A stretch of 64,000 nt of DNA from Limibacter armeniacum. Lineage in GTDB: Bacteria > Bacteroidota > Bacteroidia > Cytophagales > Flammeovirgaceae. A program made the position numbers and the translations under genes. A model generated the notes under the pieces. It was not told the origin of the DNA. It saw only the letters and a list, made by a program, of their open reading frames with translations, and did no database searches. The stretch covers positions 744,001 to 808,000 of the forward strand of contig NZ_JBAJNO010000009.1 in NCBI RefSeq assembly GCF_036880985.1, in the 5' to 3' direction. This document shows, one piece after another, positions 26,812 to 35,106 of the stretch. Position 1 is the stretch's first letter, and each line of letters begins with the position of its first letter.

Positions 26812-27897
26812 TTACTGGCAATATGTTGAAATTGTATCTTCTGCCTTCTTAAAACCTGACTGAGCTGCCCTGAACCAATAATTACAAGCTCTCAAGGTAT
26901 CATGTTCATACCTCAACATATGCATCCCTAAATAGTAATCATTAATAGGGTAAACTTGCTGTAATGCAGCTGCCTGTATCAAGTATTGGTAAGAGTCTTC
27001 ATATTTAGCCTGTTGTTGCAAGGCAACGCCCAACCCTGTATATACTTCAGCCGAAAGGCTATCCATGTCAATTAGTTTCCTGTAAATCACTTCTGCCTCA
27101 CTTCCCTTACCAAGTTCATAAACGTTGATTTTCGCCATACTTGACAGGATTTCACCATCATTCGTATTTCCTATATCCAAGTATTGCTGATAAGCAGTAA
27201 CCGCTTCATTAAAGTTTGATGAGGCCTCGGCTGCTTGCGCATAACCTAAGATATACCTCAAAGAATCATTGTCATCATCGGCGAATGCCCTTGCCCTTCT
27301 GAAATAGACCAAAGCCCGATCAGGTCTATGCAATTTTTCCATAATCACTTGCCCTATTAGCCAGTTGGCATCCGCATGTTCTTCATCTTTCTCTAGAGCT
27401 TGCTTAAGTAAAGTATAGCCCTTCATATAATCTCCACCCTTAATGATCAAAGATGCTTCTTCATAGTGCTTTTGTGCAGTGAAACTATCCATCACACCTC
27501 CAAAAAATAATAAAACAGCTGCCAGCAACCCATACCCTGCGATAAACAGCACAATCTTTTTGGGAGTAAAACGGTCTGCCTCCTTCTGTTTCCTTCGCTC
27601 CTCTGCAAACAAATGGGAATAGTCTCCTGGCTGATAACGACCTTTATGCTCAGGGGTAGGGCTAGGCTGTTGGGTATATTGCTGCACAAGCGAGGCAAAA
27701 CCTGCATCATAATAACTTCGAAGGTTTTTATTCGACAATACACGGTAAGCCTCATTGATCTGCTTAAAGCGTTCTTCAGCCTGATGCCCTTTATTCCTAT
27801 CCGGATGGTACTGCTTTGCCTTAGCTCTGTAAGCCAATTTTATCTGCTGCTCATCTGCATCAATACTGACACCTAATATATCGTAAAATGATTCCAA
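26812..27897 (-). CDS. DnaJ-domain membrane protein with TPR repeats
   Basis: A 361-residue protein. Residues 1-68 are a J domain with the HPD motif at 31-33 (KQYHPDRNKG), which stimulates Hsp70 (DnaK) ATPase. A linker rich in Gln and Pro is followed by one hydrophobic segment (about 112-135, KKIVLFIAGYGLLAAVLLFFGG). The remaining part (about 145-361) consists of tetratricopeptide-like helix pairs (for example DYMKGYTLLKQALEKDEEHADANW and AVTAYQQYLD). The G/F and zinc-finger parts of true DnaJ are missing, so it is a specialised co-chaperone. With the J domain before a single membrane segment, that domain should face the cytoplasm and the TPRs the periplasm, unless the segment is a hairpin. 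Partner and client are unknown. Confidence 0.82.
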   Translation of the reverse strand: MESFYDILGVSIDADEQQIKLAYRAKAKQYHPDRNKGHQAEERFKQINEAYRVLSNKNLRSYYDAGFASLVQQYTQQPSPTPEHKGRYQPGDYSHLFAEERRKQKEADRFTPKKIVLFIAGYGLLAAVLLFFGGVMDSFTAQKHYEEASLIIKGGDYMKGYTLLKQALEKDEEHADANWLIGQVIMEKLHRPDRALVYFRRARAFADDDNDSLRYILGYAQAAEASSNFNEAVTAYQQYLDIGNTNDGEILSSMAKINVYELGKGSEAEVIYRKLIDMDSLSAEVYTGLGVALQQQAKYEDSYQYLIQAAALQQVYPINDYYLGMHMLRYEHDTLRACNYWFRAAQSGFKKAEDTISTYCQ

Positions 27898-28135
27898 TGC
27901 CTCTCTTTATATTTTAGTAAAAGCTAAGTGACGTACACCCATACCTTGTGAGAATAAATTAATCCAATTAAGGTGAGAATTGAACATCTTTCATTTATAA
28001 TAATGAAACACATAAATCATTCCTTTATTCTGTGATATTTTATAGCTTATGCCATTGACAGCAAGCCATATGAATGAATATGGTTTCGATAAAAGCACTT
28101 TCCAATATAAAATTAATCCAATAAACTGAAAGATT

Positions 28136-29041
28136 ATGAAATATTTCATGGGCATTGACGTGGGTGGCACCAATGTCAAGTTTGGGGAAGTAACCTCTGA
28201 TGGAGAGATTCTGAAAAAGAAAAAGTACCCCTCCGCTGAAGTAGGCCTTAATGGTGCATTTGTCGAAAACTTCGTCGCATTGGTTAAAAAAAGACTGGAT
28301 AAGTCTTCCAATGATATTAGAGAAGTTGGTATTGGTCTACCCGGCACCATCTCTGAAGACCGCTCAACAGTGTTGGAAGTCCCTAATATCCCAACTCTAA
28401 GAGGCGCTAAACTACTACGAGAACTGGAAAAGAAAATCCCTAAGGTTAATTTTCACCTAGAAAATGATGCAAATGCCGCTGCCCTTGGTGAATTCTACTT
28501 CGGAAAAGCGAAACTTCCTCCGACTTTTATGTTTATCACTTTAGGAACTGGTGTTGGTGGCGGTGCAATCATCAATAAGAAAATCTTTAAGGGGGGTGAT
28601 GGCAACGGAATGGAAATCGGACATATCGTGGCCAGTAATGGAAAAACCATTGAGGAAAATATTGGAAAAAAAGGCATGATTGGCTTCGTCCGTGAAAAAC
28701 TCAAAAGTGGCTACAAAAGTGTAATAGTGGATGATGATGACTTAAGTTCAAAAGTCATTGCAGCAGCAGCGGAAGAAGGAGACCCATTAGCACTTGAAGT
28801 TTATCAGATGTATGGTAAGTACCTTGGTGAGTTAATCGTGTCATGTGTCAGAATATTGGATATCAAAACCATCCTGATTGGTGGCGGTGTAGCTGAAGCT
28901 TATGATCACCTTGAAGAATCCATGAACAAAACCATTCACCAATACCTAACACCTTATTACACAGACCACCTTGACATCAAACTAGCAACACTTGCCAACA
29001 AGGCAGGTATTATAGGGGCAGCCTCACTCTGTTTCCAATAA
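28136..29041 (+). CDS. ROK-family sugar kinase or glucokinase-like protein
   Basis: A 301-residue ROK protein. The phosphate-1 ATP motif is GIDVGGTNVKFG (residues 6-17), and the sugar-binding and catalytic region is LENDANAAALGE with D111 as likely base, followed by TLGTGVGGGAI. The EIGH motif is at 160-163. It lacks the zinc-binding CxCGxxGCxE that normally follows: the expected cysteines are absent in residues 164-185. This places it in the zinc-free group of glucokinase-like ROK kinases. No helix-turn-helix domain is attached, so it is an enzyme rather than a repressor. It is followed 63 bp later by an outer-membrane protein on the same strand. The sugar is not known; glucose or a hexosamine is plausible. 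Confidence 0.86.
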   Translation: MKYFMGIDVGGTNVKFGEVTSDGEILKKKKYPSAEVGLNGAFVENFVALVKKRLDKSSNDIREVGIGLPGTISEDRSTVLEVPNIPTLRGAKLLRELEKKIPKVNFHLENDANAAALGEFYFGKAKLPPTFMFITLGTGVGGGAIINKKIFKGGDGNGMEIGHIVASNGKTIEENIGKKGMIGFVREKLKSGYKSVIVDDDDLSSKVIAAAAEEGDPLALEVYQMYGKYLGELIVSCVRILDIKTILIGGGVAEAYDHLEESMNKTIHQYLTPYYTDHLDIKLATLANKAGIIGAASLCFQ

Positions 29042-29104
29042 AATATCAACTTTCAACCAGCTATTATTTTCTAAGTCCCCAATTAGGTACACCTCCAATT
29101 GCCT

Positions 29105-30292
29105 ATGAATCACTTAGCTTACAGGTTCATTTTTTCACTGCTATGCTTGTACTTACCGATTATCTGTCTCTCTCAGAAAGTCAAGCAACCTCCTGAAAAA
29201 TCTGTTTGGAAAAATATTGACTCCCTTCGTATTGCAGAGATTGAAATGGGAAAGTCGAAATTCACTCCTTTCATTGCACCTTCCTACACCCCTGAGATGA
29301 AGTTCCTATTTTCTGCGGGTGGCCTTTTCACCTTTACCAACGACAAGAAAAACCCTTTACTCACTCGTTCTTCCATCCCATTTTCAGTTGGAATCAGTAG
29401 TAATGGATCTTTCCAGTTAAGTGTGAGGGCTAACCTCTACAGTAAAGGTGATAAAGTAAGACAAGTAGGAGAATTCTGGATAAAGGACATGCCTGACAAC
29501 TATTGGGGTGTTGGGTACAGCAACGGCAGAAACAGGGAGCAAGACCGTAACACAACAGGCTATCACAGGTTATGGTGGCGCTTTTATGACAAAATCATAT
29601 ACCAATACAAAACCAATTACTTTGTTGGGGTTGCAGTTGACCTAAATAAAACAGAGGCTTCTGATCTCAACCCTTTAATGGAAGATGACCCTTTTATCCT
29701 AAGGGATGGCACTGAAATAAGAAACTCAGGCATTGGAGGTGTTTTCCAGTTTGACAGCCGGGATTTGGCAGTCAACGCCTATAAAGGTATGCTACTGGAT
29801 GTCAGTTTTATTATCTATGGAGGATTACTAGGAGGTGAAAATCATTTTCAGGTACTAGAAATTGACTATCGACAATACAAGAAAGTCAGTCCACTCAGAA
29901 GGGTATTGGCTTGGCAGGTAAAAGCAAAGACTACCTTCAGTAAAGCCCCTTGGACAGAGCTTGCGCAGCTAGGCTCTCCATTTGACTTAAGAGGGTATTA
30001 TTGGGGGCGATACAGAGATGAATCAATGCTTTTTGGCTTACTCGAATACAGACATATGTTTCAGCGAAAAACGCCCAACAAACAAGGAAAACTCGAAAGT
30101 CGGTCCGGTTTTGCAGCGTGGACTGGACTTGGAGCCGTTGGTCAGGAGTTTTACAACTTAAGAGGTAAATGGCTCCCCAATATTGGAGTAGGTTACAGAC
30201 TCGAGGTCCAACCAAGAATGAACCTTCGTATTGACTTTGGCTTGGGAGTCAAGTCCAATGCCCTTTACTTCTCCTTCAATGAAGCTTTTTAA
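29105..30292 (+). CDS. Omp85-type outer-membrane beta-barrel protein (POTRA-less)
   Basis: A protein of 395 residues when started at the ATG at 29105; the frame extends only two codons further to a TTG. It has a signal peptide (about residues 1-22, ending LS-Q), then a short linker and beta strands with alternating hydrophobic residues. The C-terminal part carries features of the BamA/TamA surface-antigen barrel (PFDLRGYYWGRYRDESMLFG, followed by an EYRHMF strand and a final aromatic strand). There is room for a barrel but not for POTRA domains, so it is a short Omp85-like protein of unknown role. It starts 63 bp after the ROK gene and could share its transcript. It ends 10 bp before the convergent gene at 30303. 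Confidence 0.8.
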   Translation: MNHLAYRFIFSLLCLYLPIICLSQKVKQPPEKSVWKNIDSLRIAEIEMGKSKFTPFIAPSYTPEMKFLFSAGGLFTFTNDKKNPLLTRSSIPFSVGISSNGSFQLSVRANLYSKGDKVRQVGEFWIKDMPDNYWGVGYSNGRNREQDRNTTGYHRLWWRFYDKIIYQYKTNYFVGVAVDLNKTEASDLNPLMEDDPFILRDGTEIRNSGIGGVFQFDSRDLAVNAYKGMLLDVSFIIYGGLLGGENHFQVLEIDYRQYKKVSPLRRVLAWQVKAKTTFSKAPWTELAQLGSPFDLRGYYWGRYRDESMLFGLLEYRHMFQRKTPNKQGKLESRSGFAAWTGLGAVGQEFYNLRGKWLPNIGVGYRLEVQPRMNLRIDFGLGVKSNALYFSFNEAF

Positions 30293-30302
30293 ATACCGGA
30301 CT

Positions 30303-31313
30303 TTAACCTCTTAGTTCAGTCATTAGTACATCCTCCATCATTTTCATTTCAAATAACCTTTCCAACTTATAGGCTTCATCTTCCAATTCATATGTTCTGG
30401 CTATATTAATCAGGTTCTCGTCACTATCCTCCTGCCAAGTAAACATTGCATTATACAGGTCTTCTACCGTATCAATACTTTTACCTGAATAATCATTGAT
30501 TCTTAACTCCAACAGTGACAGCAACACAGAGACTCCTTGCTTTTGTCTGTTAGGTTCTGGTTCATTTATTATTTCAGTCAAAAGAGCAATAAGTGAGATG
30601 TTCAAATTAATAGTCCCCTTATAAGTAGAGTGAACCGTACCTGTTGCCCCTGCATCTGCTTCCCAATTACGATCAAAAAGCACTTCCTTAAAATATCCCT
30701 CCCCTTTTTTGCCACATAATGAAAAACCTAAAATAATTCCTGCATTACAATCAGTAGAACAATACTCACTTCCTGACTCATACAAATTTTCAAGCACTTC
30801 AACTTGATCCTTTAACTTACAAACCAAAGCTGGTGTAAACTCAGGAAACAGATTCTTTTGATAGGTTTCCTTAATTTTTGCAAGGATTAATTCTTCAATT
30901 TCAAAACAATCAAAATTCAACAAACCTAATGCTGCACTTCTTTTGGTATAATGATCTCCTACATTATTTAATGCAAAATGCACTAAATAAGGCTTGATAG
31001 GCTCAAATTTCAATTTCCCAAGCAACTCCATCAGCTCCAACTCAGGTAATTCACTATCCTCAAAAGATATGTTTTTCAGGTGTGTGTCAAATATTTTCGG
31101 GGCAAAAGATTCATCTCCCCACTTTTCAAAAACACCAATCAAATACTCGCTGTAAAACTCATATTTGGATGAGACAAAATAATCCAGAAGGGCTTCTGCA
31201 TCCTCTTTTGATCCACACATCAAAATTGCATTCACATAAGTAGCAACTACTTGAGTATTTTTCTCACCATCCTGTGAAAGATACTTGATCAACTTATCGG
31301 TAGTCTTGAGCAT
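30303..31313 (-). CDS. Hypothetical protein of helical repeats
   Basis: A 336-residue soluble protein without signal peptide or membrane segment. It is almost entirely predicted helix, with acidic character and a spacing of hydrophobic residues that suggests HEAT-like helix pairs (for example KRSAALGLLNFDCFEIEELIL). I cannot assign it to a named family. Two cysteine-containing patches (EYCSTDCNAG and SLCGKKGEGYF) near residues 183-205 are the only distinctive motifs. Repeat proteins of this kind mediate protein contacts. It is convergent with the Omp85-like gene, with only 10 bp between the stops, and lies downstream of parC, separated by a terminator. Confidence 0.6.
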   Translation of the reverse strand: MLKTTDKLIKYLSQDGEKNTQVVATYVNAILMCGSKEDAEALLDYFVSSKYEFYSEYLIGVFEKWGDESFAPKIFDTHLKNISFEDSELPELELMELLGKLKFEPIKPYLVHFALNNVGDHYTKRSAALGLLNFDCFEIEELILAKIKETYQKNLFPEFTPALVCKLKDQVEVLENLYESGSEYCSTDCNAGIILGFSLCGKKGEGYFKEVLFDRNWEADAGATGTVHSTYKGTINLNISLIALLTEIINEPEPNRQKQGVSVLLSLLELRINDYSGKSIDTVEDLYNAMFTWQEDSDENLINIARTYELEDEAYKLERLFEMKMMEDVLMTELRG

Positions 31314-31324
31314 ATCATTTTTTA

Positions 31325-31360
31325 ATTAAAAAAGCACTCCAAATTATGTTGGAGTGCTTC
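31325..31360 (-). terminator. Terminator after parC
   Basis: AAGCACTCCAA pairs with TTGGAGTGCTT around a six-base loop; on the minus strand the stem runs into TTTTTTAATTAAAA. It lies between the parC stop at 31388 and the next minus-strand gene. Confidence 0.85.
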
Positions 31361-31387
31361 TCTGTATTTCAATCATTCAGCCAGTAT

Positions 31388-34003
31388 TTAGAAAATACCA
31401 AGCTGATTGGTTTTTACATTATCATTCACATCATCATCCTTCTTCTTGGCTGCGTCTGCTTTTTCCTGCTCTTCAGTCACCGGATCATCTTCTGATGTAA
31501 GCTCTGCCTCTACAGAAGTATCATAAGGAAGCTTTTTACCGAGCGCCTTCCAGCCCATTACATCTGTATAGTCTTTCAGTTCCTCAGTCGTTTTACTCTT
31601 CTTACGACCTTCTTTGTAACTGATGTCTACCACAGGGTTCTCCTGAAGTGTTGCCATCAGCAAACGAGAAGCAGGGTAATCTGTAATGAACTTGAAGCGT
31701 TTGTTCATGGTCGTTGTTTCGATCAGGAATCGCTTCACATAATACGCACGGTTGTTTGTATCATAATGTACAGCTGTGATTACCTTGTTTGGTCTGAATT
31801 TCTCCAACACCACGATACGTCTCGTATCATAGCGATTGGTCAACTCAAAGTTGGTCAACTCGTACTCACCAGTATCAAAAATAACGATAATCTTGTCTTC
31901 GTCCTTGAATTTACCAAGGTACTTACCGTTACCATCCTTATTCAAGATGCCTACAGACTCATCAAACCAAAGGTCTACAGCTGGCAAGGTAGACACACCT
32001 TCCTGTACCAGTGTCACTCTTCTTACAGGATACTTGGTCAGGATATTTCCTTGTGATGTACGCCCCTTGATTTCAAGTTCAGCAAAATCATATTCAAATG
32101 ACTTTATTTTGGCCTTGCTGTTAGGTGAAAGTGATACTCCTACAATTTCTGCCTCACCGTTAGGGTTGGCTGAGAAATAAAGCACTTTACTGCCTTTATC
32201 ACCTTTTGTTACATCATACTCACGGTCTCTGGTAAAACTCAGTACTTGGAAACGTTTCACGCGTGATACACCTGATTTACCATCCAGATAAACACAGTTG
32301 TAAATCTTGCGCTCGTCTCCTTTTACATAAACTTCCGCATGAATAATGTCTTTACCCACAAACAGCTTTTCAGCAATCTTGGTGACCATATATTTACCGT
32401 CACGACGGAATACAATGATATCATCAATATCAGAACACTCCATCACTTCTTCTACGCTTTCATCTTTCTTGAGGGCATAACCGATAAAGCCTTCCTTACG
32501 GTCAACATACAGTTTAGCATTGTTTGCTGCCACTTTAGCAGCCTGAATTGTATCGAAGTTTGCAATTTCTGTGTTACGCTCTCTTCCCTTGCCGTATTTC
32601 TTCAATAGGTCCTTGAAGTAAGAGATCGCATATTCAATCATATTCGCCAAATGATGCTCAACTTCCTCCAACTGATCCTGAAGTCCTTTCATCACCTCAT
32701 CAGCCTTGAAGGAGTCAAATTTTGAGATACGTTTGATCTTGATCTCTGTAAGTCTGACGATATCTTCCTCTGTTATCTCACGGTAGAAGTCTGGCTTATA
32801 TGGCTCAAGTCCTTTATCAATTGTTTGAATTACCGCTTCCCACGTTTCACATTCCTCAATCTTGCGGTAGATTCTATTTTCGATAAAGATTTTCTCCAAT
32901 GATGAGAAAAGGATTTTTTCAAGCAATTCAGCACGCTGAATCTCCAACTCTCTCTTCAGCAGGTTAATCGTATTATTGGTATTAACCTTAAGAATATCGT
33001 TAACCGACATAAAGTGTGGACGCTCATCAATAATGACACAAGCGTTTGGAGAAATAGAAACTTCACAGTCTGTAAAGGCATACAATGCCGCAATCGCAAC
33101 ATCAGGAGACTGTCCTGTACCTAGTTGTACCTCTACCTCTACATGTTCGGCTGTATTGTCAATAACCTTCTTGATCTTGATCTTGCCTTGGTCATTGGCT
33201 TTAATGATCGAATCAATAAGGCTGGTCGTGGTAGTAGCGTACGGGATTTCCTTGACCAGGAGTGTTTTATTATCATGTACCTCAATCCTTGCTCTCACAC
33301 GGATTTTACCACCTTTCAGACCTCCATTATAGTTAGAGAAGTCTGCCTGTCCACCAGTAGGAAAATCTGGATAGAGGCTTACTTCCTTACCTTTCAGTAT
33401 ATCAATAGAACCCTTTATCAACTCCACAAAGTTGTGAGGCATAATTTTGGTCGCCAAACCAACGGCAATACCTTCTACACCCTGAGCCAACAATAAAGGG
33501 AATTTCACAGGCAAATTAATAGGCTCCCTCTTACGACCGTCATAAGAAAGCTGCCATTCAGTTGTTTTTGGGTTGAAGACAACATCCAATGCCAGTTTTG
33601 AAAGTCTTGCCTCAATGTAACGTGGCGCTGCAGCACTATCACCAGTCCTAACATCACCCCAGTTACCTTGTGTATCAATCAGGAGGTCTTTCTGACCAAG
33701 GTTCACTATAGCATCTCCAATGGCTGCATCACCATGAGGGTGAAACTGCATTGTACTACCAATAATGTTTGCCACCTTATTGAAACGACCGTCATCCAGC
33801 TCCTTCATTGCATGCATGATCCTACGTTGCACAGGCTTGAAACCATCTTCCAGCGCAGGTACCGCACGTTCTAGAATTACATAAGAAGCATAATCCAAAA
33901 ACCAGTTCTCATACATACCGGACACGTGCAGCGTTTGGCTGCCTCCATGTTCGATGTGAGATTCATCGTTGTGGTCTTCTTGTTTGTTTAGTTCGTTTTC
34001 CAC
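31388..34003 (-). CDS. parC: DNA topoisomerase IV subunit A (Bacteroidota type)
   Basis: An 871-residue type IIA topoisomerase subunit that cuts and rejoins DNA in chromosome decatenation with ParE. The catalytic tyrosine is Y129 in AAPRYIEARLS. The conserved helix is at about residues 80-100 with HPHGD at 88-92. After it come the winged-helix/tower part, a coiled-coil region (about 430-470) and a C-terminal beta-propeller domain (about 500-790). The final ~80 residues are charged and low in complexity. The position matching quinolone-target Ser83 of E. coli GyrA is alanine (A93). Distinguishing ParC from GyrA rests on the Bacteroidota-type sequence GQKDLLIDTQGNWGD and on the N-terminal extension. 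No parE is in the window. Confidence 0.9.
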   Translation of the reverse strand: MENELNKQEDHNDESHIEHGGSQTLHVSGMYENWFLDYASYVILERAVPALEDGFKPVQRRIMHAMKELDDGRFNKVANIIGSTMQFHPHGDAAIGDAIVNLGQKDLLIDTQGNWGDVRTGDSAAAPRYIEARLSKLALDVVFNPKTTEWQLSYDGRKREPINLPVKFPLLLAQGVEGIAVGLATKIMPHNFVELIKGSIDILKGKEVSLYPDFPTGGQADFSNYNGGLKGGKIRVRARIEVHDNKTLLVKEIPYATTTTSLIDSIIKANDQGKIKIKKVIDNTAEHVEVEVQLGTGQSPDVAIAALYAFTDCEVSISPNACVIIDERPHFMSVNDILKVNTNNTINLLKRELEIQRAELLEKILFSSLEKIFIENRIYRKIEECETWEAVIQTIDKGLEPYKPDFYREITEEDIVRLTEIKIKRISKFDSFKADEVMKGLQDQLEEVEHHLANMIEYAISYFKDLLKKYGKGRERNTEIANFDTIQAAKVAANNAKLYVDRKEGFIGYALKKDESVEEVMECSDIDDIIVFRRDGKYMVTKIAEKLFVGKDIIHAEVYVKGDERKIYNCVYLDGKSGVSRVKRFQVLSFTRDREYDVTKGDKGSKVLYFSANPNGEAEIVGVSLSPNSKAKIKSFEYDFAELEIKGRTSQGNILTKYPVRRVTLVQEGVSTLPAVDLWFDESVGILNKDGNGKYLGKFKDEDKIIVIFDTGEYELTNFELTNRYDTRRIVVLEKFRPNKVITAVHYDTNNRAYYVKRFLIETTTMNKRFKFITDYPASRLLMATLQENPVVDISYKEGRKKSKTTEELKDYTDVMGWKALGKKLPYDTSVEAELTSEDDPVTEEQEKADAAKKKDDDVNDNVKTNQLGIF

Positions 34004-34301
34004 GGCTATCTATATTTTAAATGCTATGATTCAATATGATCTACCTGAAAATCAAGTAAAAAAATTCTTAGGCATTTCTACGAAAAATCATATTTCCGTT
34101 CAAAATGCCTTAAATATAAACATTCACACTCATTTTCGTAAATACGCCACAAATTTAATCAAAAAAAGGTGTAATTGTACTTATCGATCTATGCAATATT
34201 CAAAAATGTCTTTTTTATAAACATTTACAGATCATTTTTTAAACAATATTGATTTTTTACACTCATTAACACTCAAAGTACTATTTTTTTTAATCCTAAT
34301 A

Positions 34302-34332
34302 TTTGGAGAAATAAAAAAACGCCTTACCTTTG
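34302..34332 (+). promoter_or_regulatory. Promoter of the Pro/Arg tRNA array
   Basis: TTTG followed after 19 bp by TACCTTTG, a perfect fit to the Bacteroidota -33/-7 consensus. The first tRNA begins 65 bp downstream. The gap 34004-34397 is otherwise AT-rich and shows no gene. Confidence 0.7.
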
Positions 34333-34397
34333 CAAAGCGTTTCAAAAAAGAGGCTTTTAGCAATAATCTTGCCAACTTTAAAAACGCAAAAAATGTT

Positions 34398-34472
34398 CGG
34401 GGCGTAGCGCAGCCCGGTTAGCGCACCTGCTTTGGGAGCAGGGGGTCGCAGGTTCGAATCCTGCCGCCCCGA
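34398..34472 (+). tRNA. tRNA-Pro (TGG), copy 1
   Basis: Acceptor CGGGGCG/CGCCCCG, anticodon loop TTTGGGA with anticodon TGG, T arm GCAGG/CCTGC. CCA is not encoded. Confidence 0.95.
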
Positions 34473-34556
34473 CGAACAGAATTAGAGACTTTAGAAAAGT
34501 CGGTTCAGAGATTGAAAAGTAAAATTGGATATCTCGATCTAAGATCTAAAAAGCTT

Positions 34557-34630
34557 GGTCCGGTAGCTCAACTGGATAGAGCTTCTGCCTTCTAAGCAGA
34601 AGGTTCCAGGTTCGAGTCCTGGCCGGATCA
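34557..34630 (+). tRNA. tRNA-Arg (TCT), copy 1
   Basis: Acceptor GGTCCGG/CCGGATC (with a G-T pair at the second position), anticodon stem TCTGC/GCAGA with loop CTTCTAA, anticodon TCT. CCA is not encoded. Confidence 0.95.
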
Positions 34631-34666
34631 CTATCATCAGTTTGGCAATTACACCAAATAATTGTT

Positions 34667-34741
34667 CGGGGCGTAGCGCAGCCCGGTTAGCGCACCTGCT
34701 TTGGGAGCAGGGGGTCGCAGGTTCGAATCCTGCCGCCCCGA
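34667..34741 (+). tRNA. tRNA-Pro (TGG), copy 2
   Basis: Identical to copy 1, with the same GTT before and CGAACA after the gene. Confidence 0.95.
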
Positions 34742-34812
34742 CGAACAATTGAATGATGTTAGATTTAAGAACCACTTATCAAAGTTTCGACAATCTGACT
34801 CGGTAAAAGCTT

Positions 34813-34886
34813 GGTCCGGTAGCTCAACTGGATAGAGCTTCTGCCTTCTAAGCAGAAGGTTCCAGGTTCGAGTCCTGGCCGGATCA
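34813..34886 (+). tRNA. tRNA-Arg (TCT), copy 2
   Basis: Identical to copy 1, and like it preceded by AAGCTT. Confidence 0.95.
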
Positions 34887-34918
34887 CCTTGTTTGGGTCA
34901 GCCGTGGCCCAAACCGTT

Positions 34919-34993
34919 CGGGGCGTAGCGCAGCCCGGTTAGCGCACCTGCTTTGGGAGCAGGGGGTCGCAGGTTCGAATCCTGCCGCCCCGA
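34919..34993 (+). tRNA. tRNA-Pro (TGG), copy 3
   Basis: Identical to copies 1 and 2; last of the array. Confidence 0.95.
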
Positions 34994-35002
34994 CGAAACA
35001 GT

Positions 35003-35040
35003 AAAAGCTGTCTCAATTATTTGAGACAGCTTTTTTTTAT
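35003..35040 (+). terminator. Terminator of the Pro/Arg tRNA array
   Basis: AAAGCTGTCTCAA pairs with TTGAGACAGCTTT around TTAT, followed by further T. Confidence 0.92.
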
Positions 35041-35062
35041 GTCCATACTTTATCTTTTTAAT

Positions 35063-35099
35063 TAAAAAAAGTCGGCCCGAACAACTCGAACCGACTTCC
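35063..35099 (-). terminator. Terminator of the double GH14 gene
   Basis: AAGTCGG pairs with CCGACTT with an inner CGA/TCG pair; on the minus strand it runs into eight T. It is 8 bp past the stop at 35107. Confidence 0.85.
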
Positions 35100-35106
35100 A
35101 TAAGTA

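Larger units (their letters stand above)
34398..34993 (+). repeat. Alternating Pro-Arg-Pro-Arg-Pro tRNA array
   Basis: Two Pro+Arg units (269 and 252 bp) plus a final Pro gene. The tRNAs and their immediate flanks are identical, while the spacers have diverged, so the unit was probably duplicated in place. Confidence 0.85.

Noticed and set aside
33969-34220. Plus-strand frame of 83 residues antisense to the parC start
   Set aside because: Random composition, overlapping parC on the other strand and the AT-rich leader.
34539-34775. Minus-strand frame of 78 residues over the tRNA-Arg and tRNA-Pro genes
   Set aside because: It is the well-known false ORF read from the reverse strand of tRNA genes (GFEPATPCSQS-type sequence).
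34898-35101. Minus-strand frame of 67 residues over tRNA-Pro copy 3
   Set aside because: Same artefact as above; it also runs through a terminator.
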